Below, piece by piece: positions 42,898 to 51,754 of a stretch of 64,000 bases of DNA; position 1 is the stretch's first letter; every line of letters begins with the position of its first letter. A model generated the notes under the pieces. It searched no databases. It had not been told where the DNA came from and was given only the letters and a program-made list of their open reading frames with translations. The DNA is from an uncultured Bacteroidales bacterium (GTDB lineage: Bacteria > Bacteroidota > Bacteroidia > Bacteroidales > P3). The translations under genes were made by a program, and so were the position numbers. The stretch is from NCBI GenBank assembly GCA_900318175.1, contig ONJQ01000005.1, positions 1-64,000 of the forward strand, in the 5' to 3' direction.

Positions 42898-42935
42898 AAA
42901 AAGAAGTATTGTTACGTTGCAGTACTTCTTTTTTT
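42898..42935 (+). terminator. Terminator of rpmH
   Basis: An 11-bp stem AAAAAGAAGTA/TACTTCTTTTT with a 14-base loop is followed by further T. It begins 45 bases after the rpmH stop. Confidence 0.88.
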
Positions 42936-43029
42936 GCATCCGTCCTCCCCTGCCCATCTTTCTGCGGCTGATGGCTCCACGCCCCTCGCCCCCGCGCTTC
43001 CCCAAAGCCCAGTCCCAAACCCCACATCC

Positions 43030-44448
43030 ATGAAGAAGAAAAAAGAGCAACCCATTCTCGAAAACATCACCATCACCGACATCGGAGCTGAAGGCAAGGC
43101 CATTGCCCGTGTTGACGGCATGGTCATCTTCGTCCCCTTTGTCGTCCCCGGCGACATAGCCGACATCAAAATCCTCAAGAAGAAAAAGAGTTATGCCGAG
43201 GGCCACGCCGTGGCCATCCACCACTACTCCGATAAGCGTGTCCCCTCGCGTTGCCCCCATTTCGGCACCTGTGGCGGATGCCGTTGGCAAACCCTCAACT
43301 ATGCCGACCAACTTGCCGCCAAGCAGCAGCAAGTGCGCGACAACTTCGAGCGTCTCGGCCATCTTGACTGCTCCGGCATGCAACCCATCTGTGGCTCCGA
43401 GAACATCTATGAATATCGCAACAAGCTCGAATTCACCTTCTCTTCACGGGCCTGGCACGACCTCCCTCCTGCCCTGGACGCTCCCCCTGAGCCTGGTGCC
43501 TTGGGATTCCACATCCCCACCCTCTTCGACAAGGTCCTCAACATAGAGCATTGCGCCCTCCAGCCATCCCTCAGCGACAGCATCCGGCTGGCCGTCCGCG
43601 ACTACGCCACCGCTCGCCAGCTCCCCTTCTACGACATCCGCAACCACACCGGCTGCCTCCGCAACCTCATCATCCGCAACACCAGCACAGGCCAGTGGAT
43701 GGTCGTCCTCGTCATTGCCGAATACCATCCTGGCTGGCAAGGCCTGCTGGACCACCTCCGCGACACCTTCCCGCAAATCACCTCCCTTCAATACATCTTT
43801 AACGACAAATTCAACGACTCCTACGCCGACCTCCCCTCCGTCACCTATGCCGGCGAGGACCACGTTCAGGAAGTCATGCTGGGCTTTGACGGAGCCCCCT
43901 CTCTCCACTTCACCATCCGTCCCCAGACCTTCTATCAGACCAACTCACCCCAAGCACAGCGGCTCTACTCCTTCGTGGCGCAATATGCCCAGCTTGCCCC
44001 CACCGACACCGTCTACGACCTCTACACCGGCACTGGCACCATAGCCCTCTTCCTTTCTCACCTCTGCCGCCAGATAGTAGGCATTGAATATGTCGAGGAC
44101 TCCATCGTCGCCGCACGCCAAAACGCCATTGCCAACCACATCGACAACACCCGTTTCTTTGCTGGCGACATGGCCAAAGTGCTCACCCCGCAATTTGTCG
44201 AGGAGCAAGGACGCCCGGACGTCGTCGTCACCGACCCTCCCCGAGCCGGAATGCACGAAAAGGTTGTCGAGCAACTCCTTGCCATGGAGCCCCGCCGCAT
44301 CGTATACGTCAGTTGTAACCCCGCCACCCAGGCCCGCGACATAGCACTCCTCGCATCCAAATATCGCGTCGGGCGCATCCAACCCGTCGACATGTTCCCG
44401 CACACACAACATGTCGAGAACGTCGCCGAACTCATCCTAAACAACTGA
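43030..44448 (+). CDS. rlmD: 23S rRNA (uracil-C5)-methyltransferase, RlmD/RumA type
   Basis: The 472-residue SAM-dependent enzyme has an N-terminal TRAM domain (ITDIGAEGKAIARVDG), iron-sulfur cysteines in CPHFGTCGGCRWQ, and a methyltransferase core with YDLYTGTGTIALFL, TDPPRAGMHEK and the nucleophilic Cys in VYVSCNPATQARD. These mark the RlmD/RumA/TrmA family; Bacteroidota often have several paralogues, so the exact uridine target is inferred. I chose the ATG at 43030 (MKKKKEQP); the earlier frame entry overlaps the rpmH terminator. Confidence 0.9.
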   Translation: MKKKKEQPILENITITDIGAEGKAIARVDGMVIFVPFVVPGDIADIKILKKKKSYAEGHAVAIHHYSDKRVPSRCPHFGTCGGCRWQTLNYADQLAAKQQQVRDNFERLGHLDCSGMQPICGSENIYEYRNKLEFTFSSRAWHDLPPALDAPPEPGALGFHIPTLFDKVLNIEHCALQPSLSDSIRLAVRDYATARQLPFYDIRNHTGCLRNLIIRNTSTGQWMVVLVIAEYHPGWQGLLDHLRDTFPQITSLQYIFNDKFNDSYADLPSVTYAGEDHVQEVMLGFDGAPSLHFTIRPQTFYQTNSPQAQRLYSFVAQYAQLAPTDTVYDLYTGTGTIALFLSHLCRQIVGIEYVEDSIVAARQNAIANHIDNTRFFAGDMAKVLTPQFVEEQGRPDVVVTDPPRAGMHEKVVEQLLAMEPRRIVYVSCNPATQARDIALLASKYRVGRIQPVDMFPHTQHVENVAELILNN

Positions 44449-44519
44449 CCTTCCCGACCCTCGAAATCCCAAAAACTCTCTATTTATAAAAAAAATATCT
44501 CCATTTCAAAAAAAAATAT

Positions 44520-44527
44520 TATCTTTG
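44520..44527 (+). promoter_or_regulatory. Putative -7 element of the T9SS cargo gene
   Basis: TATCTTTG matches TAnnTTTG; the upstream 60 bases are A/T-rich. The leader to the ATG at 44620 would be about 85 bases. Confidence 0.5.
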
Positions 44528-44619
44528 CATGTTGTTTCTTTGCATACCGCATCGTACAACATGTATATTAATACACTGATAATAAATAAACAAAGGATAA
44601 ACTAACAAATTTTCACACG

Positions 44620-46299
44620 ATGAAAAAAGCATTATTAAGTCTGTTATTGGCCGTTGCCATCATGCCTTTGGCCTTAGCCCAGGACAACACACAACGCACC
44701 ATTGTCACCAACAATTCCACAGCCTGTGGTACTTTCACATGGACTGCCAACGGTCAAACATACACCAGCGACACCGTGGTCCACTACATCAATCCCACCG
44801 ACGACACCCTCTTCGTCCTCAACCTCACCATCAACCACCCCTACATCAACAATGAGACCGTCTACGGCACTCGCTGCACCTTCACTTGGCGCGGTACCGA
44901 GTATCTGCTCTCCGGCCTCTACAGCGACACCGTTGACGCTGCCGTCGGTTCTGGTGAATGCGACAGCATCTACAACCTCAACCTCACCCTCTCCAGCACC
45001 GAGACCGACTACGACACCGTCCACGCCTGCGGTTATTACATTTGGCTTGGCGACACCCTCACCGCTTCTGGCAACTACTTTGACTCCATCTACAATCCCT
45101 CTAACAATTGCATGCACTACGACAGATTGAATCTGAGCATCGTCACCACCATCAACACCAACCTCCAAGTGTCCAACTGCGGTGACTATCACTGGTTCGA
45201 CACCATCCTCACCACCACGGGCAACTACACCCATCTTTATGAGGACACCGTCTCCGGCTGCGACACCCTCTACAACCTCAACCTCACCATCGTTGTCGAC
45301 TCTGCTGCCATGATTAAAGACTCCGCCTGTGCTTCCAAGACCTGGCGCGGCAACACCTACACCGAGTCCGGCGTTTACTTCGTCCTCGACACCAACGCCA
45401 CCACCCACTGCGTCACCTATCGTCCCATCACCCTCAACATCAAAACGCCCCGCACCCCCGAATCCGACCACGTGCTTGAAGGCTGCAACAGCATCCTCTT
45501 CACCATCAACTCCCTCACTGGTTCCACTACCAAGCGTTTCACTGAAAACACCGACTTCGACACCGTCCTGATTGACCGCCGTTATGCCCGCTGCTACGAC
45601 AGTGCCATCCACGTCCACGTCACCATCCACAAGTCTGGCCGTGACACCACTCACGTCATCGCTTGCGACAACTACACCTGGCCTCTCAATGGCGCCACCT
45701 ACTACGCCACCCCCACCAAATATCCCTCCTATGCCTTCGCTACCGACACCTTCGGCTGCGACAGTCTGATGCTCCTTGACCTCACTATCAAGAAATCTCC
45801 CGTCATCACCGCCATCCGTGGCGAGTGGCATCTCAACCAGGGCGAGACTGCCAAGCTTTATCCCGTCTGCACCAGTGGCGCCACTTTCAAATGGACCTAT
45901 GGCAACCAGACCTCCACTGAGGACACACTCATTATCCCCAATGTTCAGGGCAACATCGATGTCGCTCTGCAAGCCACCCTCAACTACCCCGCCAACAACT
46001 TCGCCTGCCACGACACCAGCTGGATTACCATTGTCACCTTCGTGGGCATCAACGATGTTGAGGGCACCAACGTCTCCCTCTATCCCAATCCTACCGTTGG
46101 CCAGCTCAACATCGAGAGCGCCGAAGCCATCAACCAGGTAGCCATCTTCAACGCCCTTGGCCAGCAGATCCTCCTCAACAACAACCTTGGCAACAAGGCC
46201 GTCATGGATCTCACCAACCTCCCCAAAGGCTCCTACTCCATGCGCCTCACCCTCCAGAACGGCGAGACCATCATCCGCAAATTCATTATCACCAAATAA
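44620..46299 (+). CDS. T9SS-secreted protein with seven Cys/Trp repeats
   Basis: The 559-residue protein starts with a signal peptide (MKKALLSLLLAVAIMPLALAQ). From residue 30 to 390 there are about seven repeats of 40-65 residues, each opening with Cys plus Trp/Phe (for example CTFTWRGTEYLLSGLYSDT) and ending in CDSIYNLNLTL. An Ig-like strand region follows. The last 80 residues form a type A T9SS sorting domain (VSLYPNPTVGQLNIESAEA, GSYSMRLTLQNGE). It is therefore exported to the cell surface through T9SS. The repeats suggest an adhesin or a surface-layer component rather than an enzyme. It is bounded by its own promoter and terminator. Confidence 0.9.
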   Translation: MKKALLSLLLAVAIMPLALAQDNTQRTIVTNNSTACGTFTWTANGQTYTSDTVVHYINPTDDTLFVLNLTINHPYINNETVYGTRCTFTWRGTEYLLSGLYSDTVDAAVGSGECDSIYNLNLTLSSTETDYDTVHACGYYIWLGDTLTASGNYFDSIYNPSNNCMHYDRLNLSIVTTINTNLQVSNCGDYHWFDTILTTTGNYTHLYEDTVSGCDTLYNLNLTIVVDSAAMIKDSACASKTWRGNTYTESGVYFVLDTNATTHCVTYRPITLNIKTPRTPESDHVLEGCNSILFTINSLTGSTTKRFTENTDFDTVLIDRRYARCYDSAIHVHVTIHKSGRDTTHVIACDNYTWPLNGATYYATPTKYPSYAFATDTFGCDSLMLLDLTIKKSPVITAIRGEWHLNQGETAKLYPVCTSGATFKWTYGNQTSTEDTLIIPNVQGNIDVALQATLNYPANNFACHDTSWITIVTFVGINDVEGTNVSLYPNPTVGQLNIESAEAINQVAIFNALGQQILLNNNLGNKAVMDLTNLPKGSYSMRLTLQNGETIIRKFIITK

Positions 46300-46320
46300 T
46301 GTAATCATTCTTTAACCCTA

Positions 46321-46355
46321 AGCGTCCTGCACTCGGGTGCTGGACGCTTTTTTTC
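46321..46355 (+). terminator. Terminator of the T9SS cargo gene
   Basis: Stem AGCGTCC/GGACGCT extended by GCAC/GTGC around a small loop, followed by seven T. It begins 20 bases after the stop codon. Confidence 0.9.
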
Positions 46356-46368
46356 TTCACCATCGCAC

Positions 46369-47385
46369 ATGAAGCACCGCTTACCCCTCCTCGCCCTCCT
46401 GCTGCTGCTTGCTGCCGCCTGTTCCGCACCCAATGAACCCACACGGCTGCAAGGTGAGGCACAAGGCACCTTCTACACCATCGCCTATTGCGACAAGCAG
46501 CACCGCGACCTCCGCCCTCAAATCGACTCGCTGCTGCACGCCTTCGACCTCACGGCCTCGCTCTGGGAAGAGAACTCACTCATCCGCCAAGCCAACCTCC
46601 ACCAGCCCACACACGTCAACAGCACCTTCTGCCACCTCCTCAACAATTCACTGCAAATGGAGCAATACACCCAAGGTGCCTTCAATTGCAAAATCGGCGC
46701 CCTGGTCAACCTCTATGGTTTCGGGTTCGAGAATCGCAGCGACATCACCGACGTGCAGGTCGACAGTCTTCTGCGCCTCATCCATCAGGGGCAATGCACC
46801 CTTACCCTCGACGCTGACAGCCTCCCCACCGTCATCCTCTCGCCTGGTGTCCAGTTGGACTTCAACGCCATTGCCCAAGGCTACTCCGTGGACCTCTTAG
46901 CCGCTCTGTTCGACAGTCTGGATGTCACCGACTACCTCATCGACGTGGGCGGCGAGGTGCGCGCCAAGGGTTCCAAACCCGATGGCACCCCCTGGGCCGT
47001 AGGCATCGAGCGTCCCGCGCAGAACAAATATAGCGCACAGGAAATCGAAACCGCCATCGCCCTCACCAACCGCTCCGTAGTCACCTCCGGCAACTACCGT
47101 AAATACTACGAGCAGGACGGGGTGCGCTACTCCCACACCATCGACCCTGCCACAGGCCGCCCTGTCAGCCACTCGCTCCTCAGTGCCTCCGTGGTCAGTG
47201 CCGAAGCATGGTATGCCGATGCCATGGCCACCGCCTTTATGGTCATGGGGCTGGAGCGCAGCCTCCAATTCATCCAAGACCACCCGGACAACCCCGATAT
47301 CCAAGCCGCCTTTTTCATCTACCACGACGGCTCCGAATACCGCACACTGGCCACACCGGCTTTTCAAGACATCATCATCCAATAA
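46369..47385 (+). CDS. apbE: FAD:protein FMN transferase ApbE
   Basis: The 338-residue lipoprotein covalently attaches FMN from FAD to threonines of redox subunits such as those of the Na+-translocating NADH:quinone reductase. The signal peptide ends in the lipobox LLAAACS. The catalytic features are LDFNAIAQGYSVDLLA, YLIDVGGEVRAKG and the metal-binding HTIDPATGRP. Length is normal. No nqr or rnf genes are visible nearby. yicC follows after 23 bases. Confidence 0.94.
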   Translation: MKHRLPLLALLLLLAAACSAPNEPTRLQGEAQGTFYTIAYCDKQHRDLRPQIDSLLHAFDLTASLWEENSLIRQANLHQPTHVNSTFCHLLNNSLQMEQYTQGAFNCKIGALVNLYGFGFENRSDITDVQVDSLLRLIHQGQCTLTLDADSLPTVILSPGVQLDFNAIAQGYSVDLLAALFDSLDVTDYLIDVGGEVRAKGSKPDGTPWAVGIERPAQNKYSAQEIETAIALTNRSVVTSGNYRKYYEQDGVRYSHTIDPATGRPVSHSLLSASVVSAEAWYADAMATAFMVMGLERSLQFIQDHPDNPDIQAAFFIYHDGSEYRTLATPAFQDIIIQ

Positions 47386-47408
47386 CCCTTCAAAAACCTA
47401 TCAAGCCT

Positions 47409-48272
47409 ATGAAATCAATGACTGGCTTTGCCAAACGCCAATGCACCATAGCCGACCGTAAATTCACCGTCGAAATCAAGACCCTCAACAGCAAGACCCT
47501 CGACCTCATCACCAAAATCCCCGCCACACTGCGGACCAAGGAGCTGGACATCCGCGCCCTTCTGTCCCCGCTTGAGCGCGGCAAAGTAGACCTCATCATC
47601 ACCGAGGAGAACGGTCCTGCCACGGCGGCCCACGCCAACAGCGAACTCATTAGCCAGCGTTTTGCCGACCTCTCGCGGCTGGCCCAAACCCTGGGACAGA
47701 CCAATGACCACCTCCTCGACACCATCCTCGCCATGCCCGACGTGTGGGGCACTGCCAACAACGACGAACTCACCGACACCGAATGGGAAACCCTCGCACA
47801 AACCATCTCCCAAACCGTTGCCGATGTCGACGCCTTCCGTCTGCACGAGGGCGAGATACTGAAAAAAGACTTCATCAAGCATGTCGACCTCATAGAGCAA
47901 AAGCTCCAAGCCATTCCCCAGTACGAGTCCGAGCGCATTGCCAACGCCAAAGAGCGCATCATGCGCTACTTTGCCGACGCCGCCATCAAGGAAATAGACC
48001 AGAACCGTTTCGAGCAGGAACTCATCTACTATCTTGAAAAACTCGACATCACCGAGGAGAAAATCCGCCTTGCCAAGCACATCGACTACTTCCGCCACAC
48101 CATGGACACCGAAGAGAACAGCGGCAAGAAACTGGGCTTCGTGGCTCAGGAGATGGGGCGCGAAATCAACACCACCGGCTCAAAAGCCAACCATGTGGAG
48201 ATTCAGAAACTCGTTGTCGGAATGAAGGACGAGTTAGAGAAAATCAAAGAGCAGCTGGGCAACATCCTCTAA
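47409..48272 (+). CDS. yicC: YicC-family endoribonuclease
   Basis: The 287-residue protein begins MKSMTGFAKRQ, the YicC signature, and ends with the conserved C-terminal block GFVAQEMGREINTTGSKAN. YicC homologues act as RNases on selected mRNAs and small RNAs. I chose the ATG at 47409 because the longer frame reads back into apbE. A 15-bp hairpin follows the stop codon. A guanylate kinase gene (gmk), the usual neighbour in other bacteria, is not present. Confidence 0.92.
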   Translation: MKSMTGFAKRQCTIADRKFTVEIKTLNSKTLDLITKIPATLRTKELDIRALLSPLERGKVDLIITEENGPATAAHANSELISQRFADLSRLAQTLGQTNDHLLDTILAMPDVWGTANNDELTDTEWETLAQTISQTVADVDAFRLHEGEILKKDFIKHVDLIEQKLQAIPQYESERIANAKERIMRYFADAAIKEIDQNRFEQELIYYLEKLDITEEKIRLAKHIDYFRHTMDTEENSGKKLGFVAQEMGREINTTGSKANHVEIQKLVVGMKDELEKIKEQLGNIL

Positions 48273-48289
48273 TCCGCTGCTCACCCCCT

Positions 48290-48327
48290 GCGGCCACCGC
48301 CACGTATGCGTGGCGGTGGCCGCTTGC
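48290..48327 (+). terminator. Terminator of yicC
   Basis: A 15-bp perfect stem GCGGCCACCGCCACG/CGTGGCGGTGGCCGC with a TATG loop is followed by TTGCTTTT. This very stable structure lies 18 bases after the stop. Confidence 0.85.
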
Positions 48328-48388
48328 TTTTCCCACGGTCCACACTTGCTCCATTCCCTCTCCCACAATTCACCCACATTTGTAGGTT

Positions 48389-48438
48389 CATTTGTCCAAT
48401 GAAAAAGGAACAAATGAGGAACAAATGTTAGAGAACTG
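48389..48438 (+). repeat. Dispersed hairpin repeat, copy C
   Basis: Contains CATTTGTCCAATGAAA, AGGAACAAATGAGGAACAAA and GTTAGAGAACTGA. The first 39 bp match 33241-33279 on the opposite strand with one difference. The tail matches copy A at 15229-15279. Confidence 0.82.
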
Positions 48439-48439
48439 A

Positions 48440-48840
48440 GGAAAAAGGAGCGAAGCGAGAGCAAAGGTGGGTTGTAAGAGACAAGGTTTGCTATTGAAGA
48501 AAGCCTTGCCACCGAAAAAGCAAGCCCAAGCATGGCGTTGACTTCGAATGGTGTATCAGCCTACTATCCCGTCTATACTTACGCAGGATTGGCAGACAAT
48601 CGGCAGGGGGTGAAAAAGCCCCGTATTGATCGATGTGGTCCGATGTCAACTCCTGAGGGATTGCCTCACGCCGCCCATGCGGGATTACGGGACGCTGAAG
48701 AGGCTCGGCATGGGCGACGCTCCGCCTACGCCTGACAACCGCATTTGTACCCTGTGCGAACAGCCAGCACGCGTCATGTAGACCGCAGAGCCACTATTAC
48801 CTGATGCGAGCTGTTATGCAATGGCCTATTCAAGGCGTAT
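48440..48840. other. Structured non-coding stretch, unexplained
   Basis: About 400 bases without a credible protein. A perfect 9-bp stem CGCCCATGC/GCATGGGCG (48672-48680 with 48708-48716) lies in the centre; a small GGGG/CCCC hairpin lies near 48605-48625, and AACAGC can pair with GCTGTT around 48760-48815. GATTGGCAGACA at about 48588 also occurs near 33470 in the other long spacer. The start looks like the flank of the dispersed repeat. No tmRNA, RNase P or SRP RNA signature is visible. Confidence 0.45.
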
Positions 48841-48874
48841 AAAAAACAAGCGAGGGGTTTTGCCCCTCGCTTGT
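48840..48874 (-). terminator. Terminator of the downstream T9SS cargo paralogue
   Basis: A 12-bp perfect stem ACAAGCGAGGGG/CCCCTCGCTTGT is followed on the minus strand by TTTTTT. It starts 36 bases past the stop at 48910. Confidence 0.9.
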
Positions 48875-48909
48875 GTGGAGAATCAGATAACGATTTCTAA
48901 GCTCTGCTA

Positions 48910-51477
48910 TTAACGGACTATCAATTTCTCGACCTTGCAGAACTGGCTGTTGGTGATGCGGACAAAGTAGGCTCCCTTGGCAAGATTGCTCAGGTCTATT
49001 ACATGGCCGCCCTCGGCATTAATGTGCTGACTGTAGACTTCGCGGCCACTCATATCGATGAGTGCGCAGCGGACCAAGCCAGTAACACCGCTGAGACCAA
49101 GACGGACCTGCGAAGTGGCGGGGTTGGGCTGCAGCGTCATCTTCACGGCGTCGGCCACAGGGTTGATGCCAACAGACGGACGGTGCTGCGAGAAGACGAA
49201 TTTGATGGTGTGGTCGGCAACAAGGTTGGTGAAACGGTAGCGGTAGGTGTAGGAATTGTCACTGCTGTTGTAGGTTTCGATCAGATTCATGTCGCCCTCA
49301 TCGTTGTCCTCATCGTATGGCATGATTTCAACACCGTCGACATAACAATGGGCCACAGCGCAGTCTGGGGAGCTCTTGCCATAGATGTAGATTGAGGAGC
49401 CCTCGGCAGGGGTAATGACAGTGCCGCAGGCCGCCTCGTCACGATAGGTTGCGGAGCCGAAGTTGGCGCTGTCGCACTCCACACTGATGTTGACACGGTT
49501 GACGGGCTGTGCTGGGCCGACAAGAAGACGAATCATTGGATTGTCCTCACGCAATGCAAAGGAACCAAGCTGATTAGGACTGAATGGGTCGATAAAATAG
49601 TTCTGGTAGAAGTTGGGGATGTAGCTGTGTGCATATTTGGCCGTGGCAGGATCGTTGCGGAAATAGATGACGGTGTCATAGATTTCGGGATTGGTGGGAG
49701 AAGCAACACTGTATCTGTCAAGTGCCTCATGGGCGAGGGCGAAGTAGCCGTCTTCTTCCATACTGTAACCCACACGATAGGAGGTGTTAGGAGTGAGGGC
49801 GGGCTGCTCCGGGAAGGGGATGATGACGGTATTGTATTGACCCAGCTCACGGTAGCCGTTGGAATTACGGCCAATAATGGTGCTGTCGTTGACTTCGGCA
49901 GCTGTTACTTCTTTTATGTTGGCTCCAGTGACGACTGTTTGGAAGGAGACGCTGTCGCCATAATAAACATCCTTCAGAAGAACGGAGGAGATTTTGGAGC
50001 CGGGGGTGTGGTAGCCCTCAACAGGGGAGGCGACCAACTCAACCCCACGTATCACCCACCCTTCGGGGACAACGGCATCGGTTGTGAAACGGGTGGTCAC
50101 CGTATAGCCTGCGTTATAGAAATGAACCTCTTCAGGGTCCTCGGTGATATACCAGTCGCCATTTGAATAAAGGTAGCCCGTCAACCAACAATTGTCCTTC
50201 ATATAGGCGAGGACACCATTGTCATGACCCCAACGGTAGTAGCCGTCGGTTTGGGGAGTGACGTTGTAGTACATGGTGTCGTAGGTGAGGAGGACGGGGT
50301 CACTGCTGACAGTGGCGTAGATAAAATGGTCACCGAGAGTGTCGGTGGGCAAGCTGATGCCGGTACCACTGGGGGTATGGGTGGAGTATCCAAACCAGCC
50401 GCGATATTCGAGGCTGTCGATTGGCAACCAACCCGCATGGTCAACGATAACGGGACGACGCATGCACGAAGATATGGACTGATTGTTGAAGGTGGCAATT
50501 GTGGTCTCGAAGTTCTGCTCAGCGTTGAGGTGATGGAGTGTGGCTGTGACATTGTTGCGGACGTTGATACCATTGTTCTCGACAAGGGTGTACCAAGCCG
50601 GATTGATTTGCATGCCTTCGGGTACGAGACCATAGTTGCCTTGGACATACTCGTCAGTATATTGCCGCATACGGTCGGGGCCACAGCTGACAAGGCTGAC
50701 ATCATCTACAAGCCACCAATAGCCGTAGTGCTGACCTTGGATGCCTAAGCTCTTCCAACGAATACGGACGCTGAGGTTGCTCCAGCCCGCAGCGGAGAGA
50801 GGGAGGCTGTAACGATAGAAACCGTGCATATTACCGCTTGATAAAACATCTATACCATTCACATTGACTTGTACCTCAATCCAGGTGGAAGCGTTGTCTG
50901 TAGAATAGTCAATGTAACATTCATCATAATAACTCTGATAATACTGGTAGAAACGGATGTCAAGGGAAGAGGCTTGGGAGGCATCAATACTATCTATTTG
51001 GATAAAGGCATTGAAAATACCGGTATTGAGTTGACGCTGGTCGAGCATTGACATAAACATGAAACCGTTTTCGGCAGAGGAAACAGATGAGTCTGCCATG
51101 TCGCGTAATGTATTGGCAAAGGTACTATTGGAATAACCTCCAAGATATTGGACAAGGTAAGGATAGACATCACTCTGTAATTCGAGAGTAGACTGCTCAA
51201 CATTGGGGATACGACGCCAGTGGGCAAAATCATAGAATTGTGTATGTGCGTGAAGTCCTCCGGTAACTATACCCACAGAGTAGTCGAGATTGTAGTCGCT
51301 AAAGTCAACATACTTGATGACCGTTTCATCCTTGGTGAAGAAATCGGAATGTCTGGGTTGGGTTGAAGTGGTCTTGACTTCGGCTTTGGCTGGGAGAACT
51401 TTAGAGAGGGAGACAGGCTGTGAAAATAGGATATTTGAACAGAGAGCCAGAATGAGGATTGTTAGCGTCTTTTTCAT
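48910..51477 (-). CDS. T9SS-secreted surface protein, paralogue 1
   Basis: The 855-residue protein has a signal peptide (MKKTLTILILALCSNILFSQ). A jelly-roll-like N-terminal half follows (FNAFIQIDSIDASQASSLDI, YYDECYIDYSTDNASTWIEV), then a middle region with PEGWVIRGVELVASPVEGYH. The last 80 residues are a type A sorting domain: VKMTLQPNPATSQVRLGLSG and GAYFVRITNSQFCKVEKLIV. It is exported by T9SS. I see no catalytic motif. It has the same length and domain order as the next gene upstream, to which it is similar throughout. I chose the ATG at 51477; the GTG-initiated extension is leader sequence. Confidence 0.9.
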   Translation of the reverse strand: MKKTLTILILALCSNILFSQPVSLSKVLPAKAEVKTTSTQPRHSDFFTKDETVIKYVDFSDYNLDYSVGIVTGGLHAHTQFYDFAHWRRIPNVEQSTLELQSDVYPYLVQYLGGYSNSTFANTLRDMADSSVSSAENGFMFMSMLDQRQLNTGIFNAFIQIDSIDASQASSLDIRFYQYYQSYYDECYIDYSTDNASTWIEVQVNVNGIDVLSSGNMHGFYRYSLPLSAAGWSNLSVRIRWKSLGIQGQHYGYWWLVDDVSLVSCGPDRMRQYTDEYVQGNYGLVPEGMQINPAWYTLVENNGINVRNNVTATLHHLNAEQNFETTIATFNNQSISSCMRRPVIVDHAGWLPIDSLEYRGWFGYSTHTPSGTGISLPTDTLGDHFIYATVSSDPVLLTYDTMYYNVTPQTDGYYRWGHDNGVLAYMKDNCWLTGYLYSNGDWYITEDPEEVHFYNAGYTVTTRFTTDAVVPEGWVIRGVELVASPVEGYHTPGSKISSVLLKDVYYGDSVSFQTVVTGANIKEVTAAEVNDSTIIGRNSNGYRELGQYNTVIIPFPEQPALTPNTSYRVGYSMEEDGYFALAHEALDRYSVASPTNPEIYDTVIYFRNDPATAKYAHSYIPNFYQNYFIDPFSPNQLGSFALREDNPMIRLLVGPAQPVNRVNISVECDSANFGSATYRDEAACGTVITPAEGSSIYIYGKSSPDCAVAHCYVDGVEIMPYDEDNDEGDMNLIETYNSSDNSYTYRYRFTNLVADHTIKFVFSQHRPSVGINPVADAVKMTLQPNPATSQVRLGLSGVTGLVRCALIDMSGREVYSQHINAEGGHVIDLSNLAKGAYFVRITNSQFCKVEKLIVR

Positions 51478-51590
51478 AGTTAGAAATATTTTTATGGGTT
51501 TAACAATAAAAGAAAGAACCAGATTCACGAATTCTTTTACAATTCTTTACATCAATGAAAGAAACCTGATGGACGAGGTGTTTCAGAATG

Positions 51591-51598
51591 CAAATATA
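51591..51598 (-). promoter_or_regulatory. -7 element of T9SS paralogue 1
   Basis: TATATTTG on the minus strand fits TAnnTTTG. The words around it (TGCAAATATA and ACATGG about 20 bases further) also surround the promoter of paralogue 2, so promoter and gene appear to have been duplicated together. Confidence 0.6.
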
Positions 51599-51690
51599 CA
51601 CAATTATTTTCACATGGTAGAGAAAAAATATAATTAACAAAAAGCCGAAAAAAGAAAAGAGAGGTGATAGCAGATGATATGAAAAGACAA

Positions 51691-51723
51691 AAAAGAAGGC
51701 GGAATGCATTGCTGCATTCCGCC
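51691..51723 (-). terminator. Terminator of T9SS paralogue 2
   Basis: An 11-bp perfect stem GGCGGAATGCA/TGCATTCCGCC with a 4-base loop is followed on the minus strand by TTCTTTTTTG. It separates the two paralogues into independent units. Confidence 0.9.
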
Positions 51724-51754
51724 TGAAAAATCTTTAGAGAATGATGTTCAGCGA

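Noticed and set aside
42610-43383. 257-codon minus-strand frame over rpmH
   Set aside because: It overlaps rpmH, its terminator and the start of rlmD on the opposite strand and has no recognisable domain.
48440-48840. Group II intron, tmRNA or RNase P RNA
   Set aside because: No domain V-like hairpin, no tRNA-like end with encoded CCA and no reverse transcriptase; only generic stems are present.
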